In this document: piece by piece, positions 44,873-55,183 of the stretch
How positions within the stretch are numbered: the stretch's first letter is position 1
How the letters are laid out: the number at the start of each line of letters is the position of its first letter
Source of the DNA: Arthrobacter bambusae
Lineage (GTDB): Bacteria; Actinomycetota; Actinomycetes; Actinomycetales; Micrococcaceae
Reading direction: 5' to 3'
DNA: 64,000 nt
NCBI RefSeq assembly: GCF_022606295.1
Contig: NZ_JAHHZS010000004.1
Coordinates: forward strand, 159,829-223,828
Position numbers and translations under genes: made by a program
Notes under the pieces: generated by a model
What the model saw: only the letters and a program-made list of their open reading frames with translations
What the model was told of the DNA's origin: nothing
The model's database searches: none

Positions 44873-45718
44873 ATGACTATTTTGACTGATACCTCAGTCG
44901 CTGGCATCGATGACCAGCGGAATTCGAATCACAAACTCATGGTCGCGTTGGACGTCGACGGAACCCTCGTCGACCACGATGGCCACATGACACCGGGTGT
45001 CCGCGAGGCCGCAAGGGCTGTGGTCGCCCACGGACACGATGTCCTGATCGCCACCGGACGCTCGTTGAATGCCACCCTGCCCATCATTGAGCAGATCGGA
45101 CTGGAACGCGGCTATGCCGTGTGCTGCAACGGCGGCGTCACGTTGCGCCTCGATCCCCAGCTGGACGCAGGTTACGAGGTCATTCACAAGGCAACCTTCG
45201 ATCCCGCTCCGGCGTTGATGGCACTTCGCGAGCAGCTTCCGTCCGCAAAGTACGCGCTCGAGGATCAGGACGGAAACTTCCTCTCCACCGAGCGATTCCA
45301 GGACGCCAGCTTCGGCGTTGAGGCAATCGGCGTGGATTTCCAGACGATGCTGGACGCCACCGCGGTGCGTGTAGTGGTCTTCAGCAGCGAGAACACGGCC
45401 GAAGAATTTTCCACAGCCATTCGCAAGATCGGGCTCTCCGGGGTCACCTACTCAGTGGGTTGGACGGCTTGGTTGGATATCGCGGCCGCCGGGGTCACCA
45501 AGGCCAGTGCTTTGGAGCATCTGCGCCAGCGGCTCGGCACTCACCCCCGCCACACGGTGGCAGTGGGGGACGGCCGCAATGACATCGAGATGCTCAGCTG
45601 GGCCGGGCGCGGTGTCGCCATGGGCCAGGCACCCGAGGAAGTCATCGCCGTCGCGGATGAGGTCACCGCGTCGGTCTACGACGACGGCGCGGCCCTCATC
45701 CTGCGTCGCCTGTTGTAG
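44873..45718 (+). CDS. Cof-type HAD phosphatase
   Basis: HAD hydrolase of about 281 residues. Motif I is ALDVDGTLVD, motif II ATGRSL, motif III Lys in VTKASAL and motif IV AVGDGRNDIEML. It is a paralogue in type of the enzyme at 21811 but with little close identity. The start is uncertain: at ATG 44873 a GGAGG is only one base away, too close for normal use, while TTCACT stands six bases upstream. An alternative is ATG 44940, directly before the catalytic motif. It converges with the FUSC gene. Confidence 0.87.
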   Translation: MTILTDTSVAGIDDQRNSNHKLMVALDVDGTLVDHDGHMTPGVREAARAVVAHGHDVLIATGRSLNATLPIIEQIGLERGYAVCCNGGVTLRLDPQLDAGYEVIHKATFDPAPALMALREQLPSAKYALEDQDGNFLSTERFQDASFGVEAIGVDFQTMLDATAVRVVVFSSENTAEEFSTAIRKIGLSGVTYSVGWTAWLDIAAAGVTKASALEHLRQRLGTHPRHTVAVGDGRNDIEMLSWAGRGVAMGQAPEEVIAVADEVTASVYDDGAALILRRLL

Positions 45719-45786
45719 CCGGGGTCCCGGCGCAGCGGTAACAGGCCGAAGCGCAGCGGGGCTGGCCGGCGGATGCCCGCCGCAGC

Positions 45787-46869
45787 TCACACGGCGTCGG
45801 AGACCACGGTAATGATTCGCCGCAGGCTCATCGCGACCGAAGCGGTGGCGTTCACGGACGCTTGGTCGGCCGCGGCCTCCGTGAGGGTGCCACTCAGTGC
45901 GGCCACACTGTCCCGGGCGGCTTCGAGGGAGCTCTTGAAGTCTTCGGCGTCTCCATGCCTCCATTGCCGAATCGCCACCGCAACGTCCACCAGGGCCTCC
46001 GCCAAATGCGGCGGGACACCCTCCGGAATGACCGTCCCCGCGTCCTCTTCCCAGATGACGCTTGCCAGGACATCCGTGATGTCCTGGACGTGGAAAGTCA
46101 GCCGTTCCATCGCGCGCAAACCGGCCAGGTCGCCGGGCAGGCGCCTGGCCCGACGGCGGGACCGTGGGTTCGCCTTGGCGCTCAACTTCGCCGCCTGGAC
46201 GGCAGTCCGCACGTCGGTCGCCGTACGTGCGAGCTCGCCGCTGCGGCTCGCCCATTCTTCATGGTCCGGCGGCCAGGATTCCGTCATGGCGCTGGCCATG
46301 TCCCTGAGTTGCTTGGACAGCGCCCGTTGGTGTCCGTCGATGGCCGGATCAATGCCTTCAAGATGCAGGGGAGGGAAGACCAGCCAGTTCACCGCGAATC
46401 CGACTGCCACTCCCATGCCCATTTGCAGGACGTACGCGAATGAAAAGCCCTGCGTATTCGAATATCCCAGAACCAGCACGAACAACGCCGCCATGGGGAC
46501 CCATTCGGAGGCGCTGCCGAGCCTTGGTAGACCGCCGATGACCACGCCCAGGCCGACGACGACGGCAACCGCCAGTGCGTTCGGGGTGGTGAAGGTGGTC
46601 ACGGCGAAGGCCATCGCTATGCCCAGCCCGAGTCCAAGCAGGCTTTGCAGCCCATGCTTGGCGGACGCCGCAACGGTGGGGTGCATGCTGACCAGGACAC
46701 CCAGGGGCGCGTAGTACGGATACGCAGCGGCAGGCCCGGGCATCAGCGGCGCGAGGTACCAAGCCAGTCCGGCGGCGACGGCCGTTTTGGCGGCAAACAG
46801 GAGGCGGTGGCCTGTGACAGCTTGCCTGAGAGCGGGAAGAAGCCGCCCAAGCTTTTCCCTGGAGATCAT
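45787..46869 (-). CDS. FUSC-family membrane protein
   Basis: A 360-residue protein. About six membrane helices in the first half (residues 20-165; VSMHPTVAASAKHGLQSLLG and the repeating hydrophobic pattern) match the FUSC/aromatic acid exporter superfamily. The second half is a helical cytoplasmic domain. Relatives export aromatic acids or similar compounds. The ATG at 46869 is preferred over an upstream TTG at 46911, because TACCTT stands exactly six bases before it. It follows an HTH-protein gene by 67 bases on the same strand. Confidence 0.85.
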   Translation of the reverse strand: MISREKLGRLLPALRQAVTGHRLLFAAKTAVAAGLAWYLAPLMPGPAAAYPYYAPLGVLVSMHPTVAASAKHGLQSLLGLGLGIAMAFAVTTFTTPNALAVAVVVGLGVVIGGLPRLGSASEWVPMAALFVLVLGYSNTQGFSFAYVLQMGMGVAVGFAVNWLVFPPLHLEGIDPAIDGHQRALSKQLRDMASAMTESWPPDHEEWASRSGELARTATDVRTAVQAAKLSAKANPRSRRRARRLPGDLAGLRAMERLTFHVQDITDVLASVIWEEDAGTVIPEGVPPHLAEALVDVAVAIRQWRHGDAEDFKSSLEAARDSVAALSGTLTEAAADQASVNATASVAMSLRRIITVVSDAV

Positions 46870-46875
46870 GGACTC

Positions 46876-46881
46876 AAGGTA
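46876..46881 (-). promoter_or_regulatory. -10 box TACCTT, leaderless start
   Basis: TACCTT on the minus strand, six bases (GAGTCC), then the FUSC gene ATG at 46869. Confidence 0.5.
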
Positions 46882-46936
46882 GGCCGGGAGGAATGGGTGT
46901 GTCGAGTACAAGATGGCTGAAGGCGTGGCGACGCAA

Positions 46937-47536
46937 TCAGTAAACCTCGAGGATCATTTGCAGCAAGCGGGCTGCGGCCGGCCTGGCGGCGTGCTCTTCC
47001 ACCCATTGGGCCCGGGCAAGTGCCTTGCTCACGGCTTGGGTGCTGATGCCCAATTCCTGGGCCACGGCCTTCTGTTGTCCACGCACGCCGGGCGTCAGCA
47101 GGTCCAGGACGCGCCACTCAGCAACGCTTCGATGCTGCACGATGTGCCCCAGGAGCCGCAGCACAGCCTCCGATTCGGCAGCAAGTGCGGCGACGGGCCC
47201 CTCGACGGCCACGGGGACACGTTCCTTGCCATTCCGCAAGCGGTCCACGGCGCGGCGTGCGTAGACCAGTCCGTGCCCGGAGGCGTCTTTGATTTGGTTG
47301 GGCAGGGGTTCGTTGACCGGTCCGACGCCGATTCCCACGTACCACTGTCCGCTCCGCAAGGCGATGAGCGCCGAATCCACGGCCTGGTGCGGAAATTCCA
47401 CGATGCCTTGGACTTCGTCCTCCACCGAACGGTCAAAGTCCAAGCACGCGGGGATGTGGCGCAGGTCTTTGAGCAGCTGCGGTACGAGGTCTCCGTTGCC
47501 GCGGCTGTCGCGTTGGTTGATGGTCAGCGTGAACAT
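46937..47536 (-). CDS. HTH-containing protein (SatD-like)
   Basis: A 199-residue protein with a C-terminal helix-turn-helix (about 150-175; QQKAVAQELGISTQAVSKAL) of the MarR/sigma-70-region-4 shape, and an N-terminal alpha/beta region with many Val/Gly (GQWYVGIGVGP; ARRAVDRL). The architecture recalls SatD-family proteins, but I am not sure of the family. The position upstream of the FUSC gene suggests regulation of that putative exporter. The ATG at 47536 has no clear ribosome site. Confidence 0.7.
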   Translation of the reverse strand: MFTLTINQRDSRGNGDLVPQLLKDLRHIPACLDFDRSVEDEVQGIVEFPHQAVDSALIALRSGQWYVGIGVGPVNEPLPNQIKDASGHGLVYARRAVDRLRNGKERVPVAVEGPVAALAAESEAVLRLLGHIVQHRSVAEWRVLDLLTPGVRGQQKAVAQELGISTQAVSKALARAQWVEEHAARPAAARLLQMILEVY

Positions 47537-47667
47537 GGTGGATCAAACACTACCGGCAGGTAGCTGACTTTCAAGCGGTTAATTCGGAGCCAACTGCTCG
47601 TTACGGCCGCGGGTGCCCGGCGATTGCGGGCCGATTCGTTCCGCGTCGGTGACCCACCGATTAAAGT

Positions 47668-47716
47668 ACGACGGCGGCGGGTGCGGTTCCCAGGGAACCG
47701 CACCCGCCGCCGTCGT
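47668..47716 (-). terminator. Terminator of ppa
   Basis: Perfect 23-bp stem (47668-47690 with 47694-47716) and a 3-base loop. On the minus strand ACTTTAATC follows. It starts 15 bases after the ppa stop. The arm is nearly identical to that of the hairpin at 35566. Confidence 0.88.
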
Positions 47717-47731
47717 GCAGGTCGAATTGCT

Positions 47732-48220
47732 TTAGTGCGCGCTCGGAACGAAACGCTTGATGGAAGCTTCCAGCTCGGCTTCGGCGGCTGCGCGGTCTGC
47801 CCAGCCTTCAGCCTTGACCCATTTGCCCGGCTCAAGGTCCTTGTAGCGGGTGAAGAAGTGCTCGATTTCCTTGATCAGGAATTCGCTGACATCCGTGATC
47901 TCCTGGATGTGGTCGAAGCGCGGATCGGCAGGAACACACAGGACCTTGGCGTCTCCGCCGCCGTCGTCGGTCATGTTGAACACGCCGATGGGGCGGGACT
48001 CGACGATGACACCGGGGTATAGGTCGAAGTCCTGCAGGAGCACCAGTGCGTCCAGCGGGTCGCCGTCCTCACCCAGGGTGTTCTCGAAGAACCCGTAGTG
48101 GGTGGGGTACTGCATGGAGGTGAACAGGACGCGGTCCAGGCGGACGCGACCGGTCTCGTGGTCAACTTCGTACTTGACGCGCGACCCCTTGGGGATCTCG
48201 ATCGTGACGTCGTGCTTCAT
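47732..48220 (-). CDS. ppa: Inorganic pyrophosphatase
   Basis: A family I pyrophosphatase of 162 residues that splits pyrophosphate from biosynthesis. It has the metal-binding run [10 protein letters not shown] (Asp residues) and [23 protein letters not shown], all as in actinobacterial PPases. AAGGAG precedes the ATG at 48220; a longer frame upstream is unsupported. It is divergent from dacB, as in Mycobacterium. Confidence 0.96.
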   Translation of the reverse strand: MKHDVTIEIPKGSRVKYEVDHETGRVRLDRVLFTSMQYPTHYGFFENTLGEDGDPLDALVLLQDFDLYPGVIVESRPIGVFNMTDDGGGDAKVLCVPADPRFDHIQEITDVSEFLIKEIEHFFTRYKDLEPGKWVKAEGWADRAAAEAELEASIKRFVPSAH

Positions 48221-48356
48221 GGAATGCTCCTTGGCGGTATTGGCATGGGCGCGGCAACAGAGCAGCCGACGCCGCCGACTACTATTGAGGATATAGCGAG
48301 AGGCCCAAGTTTCTTGAAACGGTGGGGACATTCAAGACTTTGAGGACTAAGGCTGC

Positions 48357-49904
48357 ATGACGGGCGTTGACGAGGCGGGGGCTGAAAAGCAGGCTCCGGA
48401 ACAGCAGGACACTCCGATTCTCAGGCCCAGGGGGCCAAGGGCCAGGAAGTCCGCGTCGAAGGGCATCGTCCGCTTTCTGCCACTGGCCTTGTTGACCTTG
48501 GTCATCGCGGTCCTGGCCGTGCCGATGGGACTCGGGATCGCAGCTGGATTCATTGGTCCCGGCTTTCCGGGGGCAGCCGGTGCGCCCGGCCCCAAGGTGC
48601 CGGACTGGCAACAGGTCCCCAAGCAGCTGAGCCGCACCCAGATCGTTGCCCCCTTGGACGCTTCCGCTCCGGTCCCGTTGCCGGCCGATGTCACGAACCA
48701 GCTCAATGCCCTCTTGACCCCCGACGGCGGGGGAGACTTCACCGGCGTCGTCGAGGATGCGTTGACCGGGCTTCCGCTTTACGATCGCGACGGCGCCAAG
48801 AACCGGGTGCCGGCGTCCAACATGAAGTTGCTCACCGCAGTCGCGGCGCTGCGGGCGATCGGCCCGGAGACCCGCTTCAGCACTCGGGTCCTGGCGGGAC
48901 CTTCGCCGTCGACCATCATCCTGAGCGCTGGAGGCGATGTCCTGCTCGGTGACGGCCCGTCCCAAGCCAATGAGGTGCTCGGCCATGCCGGTTTGGAGAC
49001 CCTCGCGGCGGACACGGCAAAAGCTTTGCAGGACCGCGGCGTGAAGGGCCCGGTCACGGTGCAGTTGGACGATGGACTGTTCACCGGGCCTGCCTTGAAC
49101 CCGGCATGGAGCCTCGACGATGTCGCCGCCGGGGAAACGGCGCCGGTCTTTCCGCTCGCCCTGAACTCGGCCCGGACAAGCCCGGGGGCAACCAACGGCC
49201 CGCGTCCGCAAGACGCCGCGCTCACCGCAGCCCAGGCTTTCGCGGGGAAGCTGCAAGCCGCGGGTGCCGCTGCTGGCTTCACGGTGGTCCCCGGTGTGGA
49301 ACGCGCCGCGGCTCCAACCGGAAAGCAGGGCGTCCTCGCCAGCGCGGTGTCTGCCACCGTCCGCGAGCAAGTCGACTTGATGCTGGAAACGTCGGACAAC
49401 TACCTCGCTGAGGTTTTCGGTCGGATGGCCGCGCTGTCCGAGGGAAAGCCGGGATCCAACGACGGCGCGACGGCGGCCGTGGGCGCCCAGCTCGCGGAAC
49501 TCGGCGTCGCCTCGGACTCCATGCACTTGGCAGACGTGTCGGGCCTTGCCCTCGGCAACCAGGTGTCGGCGCGGCAGTTCGCGGACGTGGTCCGGGCCAT
49601 TACCTCGGGACCCGACACCCGTCTCCGTGCCGCCCTCGCGGGGTTCCCGGTAGCCGGACTGACCGGGACGCTCGGCGACCGCTACACCGATGCGACCACC
49701 TCCCAGGGGGCGGGCCTGGTGCGGGCCAAGACCGGCACCTTGAATTCGGTGATCGCTTTGAGCGGCTACGTTGTGGACGCGAACGGCCGTCTCCTGGTCT
49801 TCTCCTTTATCGGCAACGGGCTGATGCCGGGCGCAGAAGGGAACAAGGTCGCGCTGGACAGGTCCGCCACGGCACTCGCGTCATGCGGTTGCCGGGCTGG
49901 CTGA
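48357..49904 (+). CDS. dacB: D-alanyl-D-alanine carboxypeptidase/endopeptidase (PBP4 type)
   Basis: A 515-residue low-molecular-mass PBP that trims or cuts peptidoglycan crosslinks outside the membrane. A membrane anchor (about 38-66) follows a basic cytoplasmic stub. Active-site motifs: SNMK (Ser154, Lys157), SDN (346-348) and KTG (458-460), with the large domain insertion between the first two that marks class C PBPs. The C-terminal Cys-x-Cys is odd. It starts the plus-strand block that continues to panC. Confidence 0.93.
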   Translation: MTGVDEAGAEKQAPEQQDTPILRPRGPRARKSASKGIVRFLPLALLTLVIAVLAVPMGLGIAAGFIGPGFPGAAGAPGPKVPDWQQVPKQLSRTQIVAPLDASAPVPLPADVTNQLNALLTPDGGGDFTGVVEDALTGLPLYDRDGAKNRVPASNMKLLTAVAALRAIGPETRFSTRVLAGPSPSTIILSAGGDVLLGDGPSQANEVLGHAGLETLAADTAKALQDRGVKGPVTVQLDDGLFTGPALNPAWSLDDVAAGETAPVFPLALNSARTSPGATNGPRPQDAALTAAQAFAGKLQAAGAAAGFTVVPGVERAAAPTGKQGVLASAVSATVREQVDLMLETSDNYLAEVFGRMAALSEGKPGSNDGATAAVGAQLAELGVASDSMHLADVSGLALGNQVSARQFADVVRAITSGPDTRLRAALAGFPVAGLTGTLGDRYTDATTSQGAGLVRAKTGTLNSVIALSGYVVDANGRLLVFSFIGNGLMPGAEGNKVALDRSATALASCGCRAG

Positions 49905-49982
49905 CATTCCCCCGCTCCCTGAGGTTCGCCGTTGAGCGAACTTAAGGGCGCAGATTCAGCCTGTTGTGGTCTTATGGTTCAT

Positions 49983-51086
49983 ATGGAGTCTCAGCAGCAA
50001 GCCCAGTCCCTCATCAACTGGGAGCTGGCCGCCTCCACGGCTGCCCGGCTCGCTCCCCCCGGTCCACCGCTGAGTCCGGCCCAAATCGGCAAAGCCGTGG
50101 ATAGCTTGCGTTTCAGCGCGGACATCTCTGTACCGCATGTGCATGACATCACTGGTTTGGAAGCCGCGCGCGACCTCCGCGATTCCCATGTCCTGGTAGT
50201 TGACCGGGCGTCCTGGGCGAAGGCCAATACCCAGAGTTTCGCAGTGATGCTCCAGCCGGCCCTTCAGCAAATGCTGGACTCCCGGCGCGGCCCGGCGATG
50301 ACACCGGCTGCGGCGGCCGCGAGCGGCGCCATTACCGGCGCGCAGCTCGGGGCCGTGCTCGCCTTCTTGTCGAGCAAGGTCTTGGGCCAATACGATCCCT
50401 TCGCGGCCCTCGCCCCGGACTCGAAAGCGCCGCCTGCCGGCCGGCTTTTGCTCGTGGCTCCGAACATCATCTCTGTGGAGCGCGAGCTCAACGTTGATCC
50501 GGACGATTTCCGGCTCTGGGTTTGCCTTCACGAACAGACCCACCGGGTGCAGTTCGCTGCCGCGCCTTGGCTCCGGACCCACATGCTCGAGGAAATCGAG
50601 CGCCTCAGTGCCAACCTGATCGGCAATGTGGATTCCATCATGGACCGTGCCACTGCGGCGGCGCGGTCCTTGCGCGACCGCTCCACCGGCGCCACTCCTG
50701 GCCGCGGGGCCATTCTGGACCTGCTCCAAAACCCCGAGGAAAAGGCATCGCTCTCGCATCTCACGGCAGTCATGAGCCTCCTGGAAGGCCACGCGAATGT
50801 TGTGATGGACGCCGTCGATTCCACCCTTGTCCCCTCGGTGAAGACCATTAGGCAGCGCTTCAGCTCGCGGGGCAAGGACCGCGGAATGATCGAGAAATTC
50901 ATCCGTAACATCCTCGGCCTGGATGCCAAGATGCGCCAGTACAGCGACGGCGCCAAGTTCGTCCGTGAAGTGGTTGCGGTGGCCGGCATGGAGGGCCTGA
51001 ACCGGGTCTGGGAATCGGCCGAAAAACTGCCTACCGAAGCCGAAATCCACGACTCCAAGCTGTGGCTTGAGCGGATGGGGCTGTGA
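49983..51086 (+). CDS. Zinc-dependent metalloprotease (DUF2342 family)
   Basis: A 367-residue protein of the actinobacterial DUF2342 family, sometimes labelled F420-biosynthesis associated. The zinc motif HEQTH is at 183-187 and the downstream Glu comes in a helix with EGHANVVMDAV. The same gene sits between dacB and tilS in Mycobacterium, supporting a housekeeping role. Two close ATGs (49974 and 49983) are possible starts and neither has a clear ribosome site. The TGA overlaps tilS as GTGA. Substrate is unknown. Confidence 0.87.
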   Translation: MESQQQAQSLINWELAASTAARLAPPGPPLSPAQIGKAVDSLRFSADISVPHVHDITGLEAARDLRDSHVLVVDRASWAKANTQSFAVMLQPALQQMLDSRRGPAMTPAAAAASGAITGAQLGAVLAFLSSKVLGQYDPFAALAPDSKAPPAGRLLLVAPNIISVERELNVDPDDFRLWVCLHEQTHRVQFAAAPWLRTHMLEEIERLSANLIGNVDSIMDRATAAARSLRDRSTGATPGRGAILDLLQNPEEKASLSHLTAVMSLLEGHANVVMDAVDSTLVPSVKTIRQRFSSRGKDRGMIEKFIRNILGLDAKMRQYSDGAKFVREVVAVAGMEGLNRVWESAEKLPTEAEIHDSKLWLERMGL

Positions 51087-52228
51087 CCGCAGGCACCACA
51101 TCGGGTTCCGGCGCAAGCGGTAGAAGCGGTCCGAGCAGCGGACGACGACGTCCCGGGCGTTTGGCGCCGGTGGTCGGCAAGGCGCGGAACATGGTGCAGG
51201 ACGCGCTGGCCTCCGCAGGCTATCCCGAGCGGATCCTCGTCGCTTGCAGCGGCGGCCCGGACTCCTTGGCACTTGCTTCGGTGGCGGCCTACTTTGCCCG
51301 TCGGGGCCGCGTGCAGGGCCACCCCGTGCATGTTGCCGCCGTCGTGGTCGACCATCAGCTGCAAGCAGGCTCGGGCGAGGTCGCGGCGCGAACCGTGGCG
51401 ATCCTGGAGGACCTGGGCCTCTCGCCCGTCCAGCTACGGACCGTGGAGGTGGCCGCTGCCGGGTTCGGGCCCGAGGCGGCGGCACGCGATGCCCGGCACG
51501 CGGCCCTTGAAGCGGCGGCCGCCGAACTCGATTGTGGAGCGATCCTGCTCGGGCACACTCTGGACGACCAAGCCGAACAGGTCCTGCTGGGCCTGGCACG
51601 AGGCTCGGGAACCCGCTCCCTCGCCGGGATGCGTCCGGCGCGCGGCAAGCTCCTTCGTCCTTTCCTTGGCCTGCGCCGATCAGAAACGCTCGAAATCTGC
51701 GAGGTCGAGGAACTCGAAGCCTGGCACGATCCCAGCAACGCGGACCCCGCCTTCGCCCGCTCGCGGACCCGGGTGGAGGTGATGCCCTTGCTTGAGGACA
51801 AGCTGGGGCCCGGCGTTGCCGAGTCGCTCGCCCGTACAGCCGCGATCCTCCAGCAGGACGCTGACTTCCTGGAGCAGCTTGCCGCAGAGAGTTATGCGGG
51901 ACTCGTTAACCGGAGCGACGACGGCGTGTGGCTCCCCGAAGTCGCCTTGAGGGAGTTGTCCCCGGCCCTGAGGTTCCGGGTGATCGCCAAGGCTGCGGCC
52001 GACGTCGGGGGCCAACAGCCCGGCTATGGGCGGCTCCAGGCAGCCGAAGGGTTGCTGCGCCGGCAGGGATCGGCGGGACCCGTGCAGCTTCCCGGAAGCG
52101 TCAGCGTCTATCGTGTATCCCTCAGCGAATTGGGGCGGGAGGCCCCAGCGCGGGGAACTGCCGTTCCCCGCGAAGGCGGCGGCTGTGGGAAGCTAGTATT
52201 CCGGCATCAAAGATCGCCCCAACAGTAG
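51083..52228 (+). CDS. tilS: tRNA(Ile)-lysidine synthase
   Basis: A 381-residue PP-loop ATPase that modifies C34 of tRNA-Ile(CAU) to lysidine. The PP-loop is SGGPDS (56-61), followed by [11 protein letters not shown] and [21 protein letters not shown]. The N-terminal 30 residues are basic and low-complexity. The start is the GTG overlapping the metalloprotease stop. It precedes hpt by 31 bases. Confidence 0.94.
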   Translation: MTAGTTSGSGASGRSGPSSGRRRPGRLAPVVGKARNMVQDALASAGYPERILVACSGGPDSLALASVAAYFARRGRVQGHPVHVAAVVVDHQLQAGSGEVAARTVAILEDLGLSPVQLRTVEVAAAGFGPEAAARDARHAALEAAAAELDCGAILLGHTLDDQAEQVLLGLARGSGTRSLAGMRPARGKLLRPFLGLRRSETLEICEVEELEAWHDPSNADPAFARSRTRVEVMPLLEDKLGPGVAESLARTAAILQQDADFLEQLAAESYAGLVNRSDDGVWLPEVALRELSPALRFRVIAKAAADVGGQQPGYGRLQAAEGLLRRQGSAGPVQLPGSVSVYRVSLSELGREAPARGTAVPREGGGCGKLVFRHQRSPQQ

Positions 52229-52259
52229 CCGCACCCACGCATCAACACAGGAGCCATTG

Positions 52260-52811
52260 GTGGATTCAAACGACGTCCAGGCAGACCTCAAACACGTTCT
52301 CTACACCAAGGAGCAGATCCAGCAACGGATCGCCGAACTTGCTGCACAGATTGACAAGGACTACGAGGGCCGTGAGCTGCTGATCGTCGGCGTGCTCAAG
52401 GGTGCCGTCATGGTCATGGCAGACCTTGCGCGTGCGCTGCACAGCCACGTCAGCATGGATTGGATGGCGGTGTCCTCCTACGGCTCCGGGACCCAGTCCT
52501 CCGGCGTCGTGCGCATCCTCAAGGACCTTGATACCGACCTCATGGGCAAGGATGTCCTGATTGTCGAAGACATCATCGATTCCGGCCTGACTCTCTCCTG
52601 GCTCAAGACCAACCTCGAGTCGCGGGGCACCGCTTCCGTGGAAATCTGCACCGCGTTCCGCAAGCCCACGGCCGCCAAGGTGGAGATCGATGTCAAGTAC
52701 GTCGGCTATGACATCCCCAACGAATTCGTCGTCGGCTATGGACTGGATTACGCCGAGAAGTACCGCAATCTGGACTTCGTGGGAACCCTCGCACCGCACG
52801 TATACGAGTAA
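52260..52811 (+). CDS. hpt: Hypoxanthine phosphoribosyltransferase
   Basis: A 183-residue purine salvage enzyme joining PRPP to hypoxanthine or guanine. The PRPP-binding motif is [14 protein letters not shown] and the flexible loop contains [11 protein letters not shown]. The start GTG at 52260 lies six bases after AGGAG (52249-52253), better than the TTG at 52257. Confidence 0.95.
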   Translation: MDSNDVQADLKHVLYTKEQIQQRIAELAAQIDKDYEGRELLIVGVLKGAVMVMADLARALHSHVSMDWMAVSSYGSGTQSSGVVRILKDLDTDLMGKDVLIVEDIIDSGLTLSWLKTNLESRGTASVEICTAFRKPTAAKVEIDVKYVGYDIPNEFVVGYGLDYAEKYRNLDFVGTLAPHVYE

Positions 52812-53103
52812 CTCTTCCCGCAGCGAACCACCGCGTATTGTTCGCGGAACGAAAGCGGCCTCCTGTTCGGGAGGCCGCTTCGCTATGTGTGCAGTGGCGC
52901 CGGGGGATCCTGAAAGAACCATGGATTTCTCCCGCGAGCTTCCGGAATTCCTTGTTGATGTACGCCTAGAGGGAACTTTTGCCTCTTACTGTGCGTGAAT
53001 CACTCCGAACGGTGTAAAGCTAGAAACTGACGCAGCACCACACGCGCGCAGAAGCTGCGCCGTGCAGCACTACCAGGAGGGACGGGGCGGAGCCCCCGAA
53101 CAG
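52812..53103. other. Intergenic region hpt-ftsH
   Basis: No gene is supported in these 292 bases. It contains a hairpin (52853-52880) shortly after hpt and should carry the ftsH promoter. A short palindrome (GCGCAGAAGCTGCGC) lies at 53045-53059, and AGGAGG at 53072-53077 is too far from the ftsH ATG to serve it directly. Confidence 0.5.
52853..52880 (+). terminator. Hairpin after hpt
   Basis: 11-bp stem AAGCGGCCTCC (52853-52863) with 52870-52880 and a 6-base loop. Weak T-run downstream. Confidence 0.65.
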
Positions 53104-55173
53104 ATGAAAGCTAAGAGTTTCTTCAAGGGCCCGGGCATCTGGATTGTTGTCGTAGTCGGCTTGCTCCTGGTGGCATTTGCAACCCTTGCCCCCGGCGGAT
53201 CCACCCGAATCGACACCGATAAGGGCCTCGCGATCCTCGCCCAGAGCGGCAAGGTGGACCAGGCCAAGATCTACGATGCCGAGAACCGCGTTGACCTGAC
53301 GCTGAAAGACAACCTCGTCATCGACGGCCAGGACAAGGGCAAGAACGTCCAGTTCTTCTATGTCACGGCGCGGGCCGGGGACGTCGTCAAGGCAGTCACC
53401 AATGCCCAGCCATCCGGCGGCTTCACGGACCAGCCCGTCGAAAACAACTGGTTCTCCGGACTGTTCTCGCTCCTCGTCCCCGTGCTCCTGCTGGGTGTGC
53501 TTTTCTGGTTCCTGCTCTCGCGCATGCAAGGCGGCGGCTCCAAGGTGATGCAGTTCGGCAAGTCGAAGGCCAAGCTGGTCAACAAGGACATGCCGCAAGT
53601 CACCTTCGCGGATGTGGCCGGTGCGGACGAAGCCGTCGAGGAACTTCAGGAGATCAAGGAATTCCTCGCAGAACCGGCAAAGTTCCAGGCCGTTGGCGCC
53701 AAGATCCCGAAGGGCGTGCTGCTCTACGGCCCTCCGGGCACCGGCAAGACCCTCCTGGCCCGCGCCGTCGCAGGCGAGGCCGGCGTCCCGTTCTTCTCCA
53801 TCTCGGGCTCGGACTTCGTTGAAATGTTCGTCGGCGTTGGTGCTTCCCGTGTCCGCGACCTCTTCGAGCAAGCCAAAGCCAATGCGCCCGCCATCATTTT
53901 CGTTGACGAGATCGACGCCGTTGGACGTCACCGCGGCGCTGGCATCGGCGGCGGCAACGACGAGCGCGAACAGACCCTTAACCAGCTTCTGGTCGAAATG
54001 GACGGCTTCGACGTCAAGACCAACGTAATCCTGATCGCGGCAACCAACCGTCCGGACGTCCTGGACCCTGCCCTGCTGCGCCCAGGCCGTTTCGACCGCC
54101 AGATCACCGTCGAAGCACCGGACTTGATTGGTCGCGAGCAGATCCTGAACGTCCATGCCAAGGGCAAGCCGATGGCCCACGGCGTCGACCTCAAGGGCGT
54201 CGCGAAGAAGACCCCGGGCTACACGGGTGCGGACCTTGCCAACGTGCTGAACGAGGCCGCCCTCCTGACCGCCAGGTCCAATGCCAACCTGATTGACGAC
54301 CGCGCCCTGGACGAAGCAATCGACCGTGTCATGGCGGGCCCGCAGAAGCGTAGCCGCGTCATGAAGGAAATGGAACGGAAGATCACCGCCTACCACGAAG
54401 GCGGCCACGCCCTGGTGGCGGCAGCCCTCCGCAATTCCGCCCCTGTCACGAAGATCACCATCCTGCCCCGAGGCCGCGCCCTCGGCTACACGATGGTTGT
54501 CCCGGAGGACGACAAGTACTCGATCACGCGCAATGAACTCCTGGACCAGATGGCCTATGCCATGGGTGGGCGCGTTGCAGAGGAAATCGTCTTCCACGAC
54601 CCCTCGACGGGCGCTTCGAACGACATCGAGAAGGCCACCGGAACGGCCCGCAAGATGGTCACCCAGTTCGGCATGAGCGAGCGCATCGGCGCCGTGAAGC
54701 TTGGCGCAGGTGGCGGCGAGCCTTTCCTGGGCCGGGACATGGCGCAGGAACGCAACTACTCCGACTCGGTCGCGTACATCGTCGACGAGGAAGTGCGCCG
54801 CCTGATCGACCAGGCCCACGATGAGGCCTACGCCATCCTCACCGAGAACCGCGACGTCCTGGACCAGTTGGCCCTCGAACTGCTTGAGCGCGAAACGCTG
54901 AACCAGGCGGAGATCGCCTACATCTTCCGCGACATCCGCAAGCGCGACTTCCGCGAGGTGTGGCTCTCCAAGGAATCCCGCCCGGTCCAGACCATCCCGC
55001 CGGTGGAATCCCGCGCAGAGAAGGCTGAACGTGAGGCCCAGGAAGAGGCCAAGGCCGCTCGTCTCGAAGAGCCTTTGGACGCTCAGTCCCCGCATCCGCA
55101 GGGAGTCGGCAGCCAGGAGTCATTTACGGGGCAGGGACCGGACGCGGGCACCGACGTTTCGCATCAAGGCTAA
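53104..55173 (+). CDS. ftsH: ATP-dependent zinc metalloprotease FtsH
   Basis: A 689-residue membrane AAA+ protease that degrades unassembled or damaged membrane and regulatory proteins. Two membrane helices (about 11-30 and 117-141) flank a short extracellular domain. Walker A is GPPGTGKT (209-216), Walker [10 protein letters not shown], the SRH region follows, and the zinc motif HEGGH is at 431-435. The C-terminus is Glu/Ala-rich and disordered. The ATG at 53104 gives the family N-terminus ([17 protein letters not shown]); a GTG at 53062 is less likely. folE follows after 10 bases. Confidence 0.95.
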   Translation: MKAKSFFKGPGIWIVVVVGLLLVAFATLAPGGSTRIDTDKGLAILAQSGKVDQAKIYDAENRVDLTLKDNLVIDGQDKGKNVQFFYVTARAGDVVKAVTNAQPSGGFTDQPVENNWFSGLFSLLVPVLLLGVLFWFLLSRMQGGGSKVMQFGKSKAKLVNKDMPQVTFADVAGADEAVEELQEIKEFLAEPAKFQAVGAKIPKGVLLYGPPGTGKTLLARAVAGEAGVPFFSISGSDFVEMFVGVGASRVRDLFEQAKANAPAIIFVDEIDAVGRHRGAGIGGGNDEREQTLNQLLVEMDGFDVKTNVILIAATNRPDVLDPALLRPGRFDRQITVEAPDLIGREQILNVHAKGKPMAHGVDLKGVAKKTPGYTGADLANVLNEAALLTARSNANLIDDRALDEAIDRVMAGPQKRSRVMKEMERKITAYHEGGHALVAAALRNSAPVTKITILPRGRALGYTMVVPEDDKYSITRNELLDQMAYAMGGRVAEEIVFHDPSTGASNDIEKATGTARKMVTQFGMSERIGAVKLGAGGGEPFLGRDMAQERNYSDSVAYIVDEEVRRLIDQAHDEAYAILTENRDVLDQLALELLERETLNQAEIAYIFRDIRKRDFREVWLSKESRPVQTIPPVESRAEKAEREAQEEAKAARLEEPLDAQSPHPQGVGSQESFTGQGPDAGTDVSHQG

Positions 55174-55183
55174 GCTTTCTGCT

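Noticed and set aside
53020..55095. Very long open frame opposite ftsH
   Set aside because: High-GC codon structure leaves the antisense frame open. The translation has no domain and ftsH is certain.
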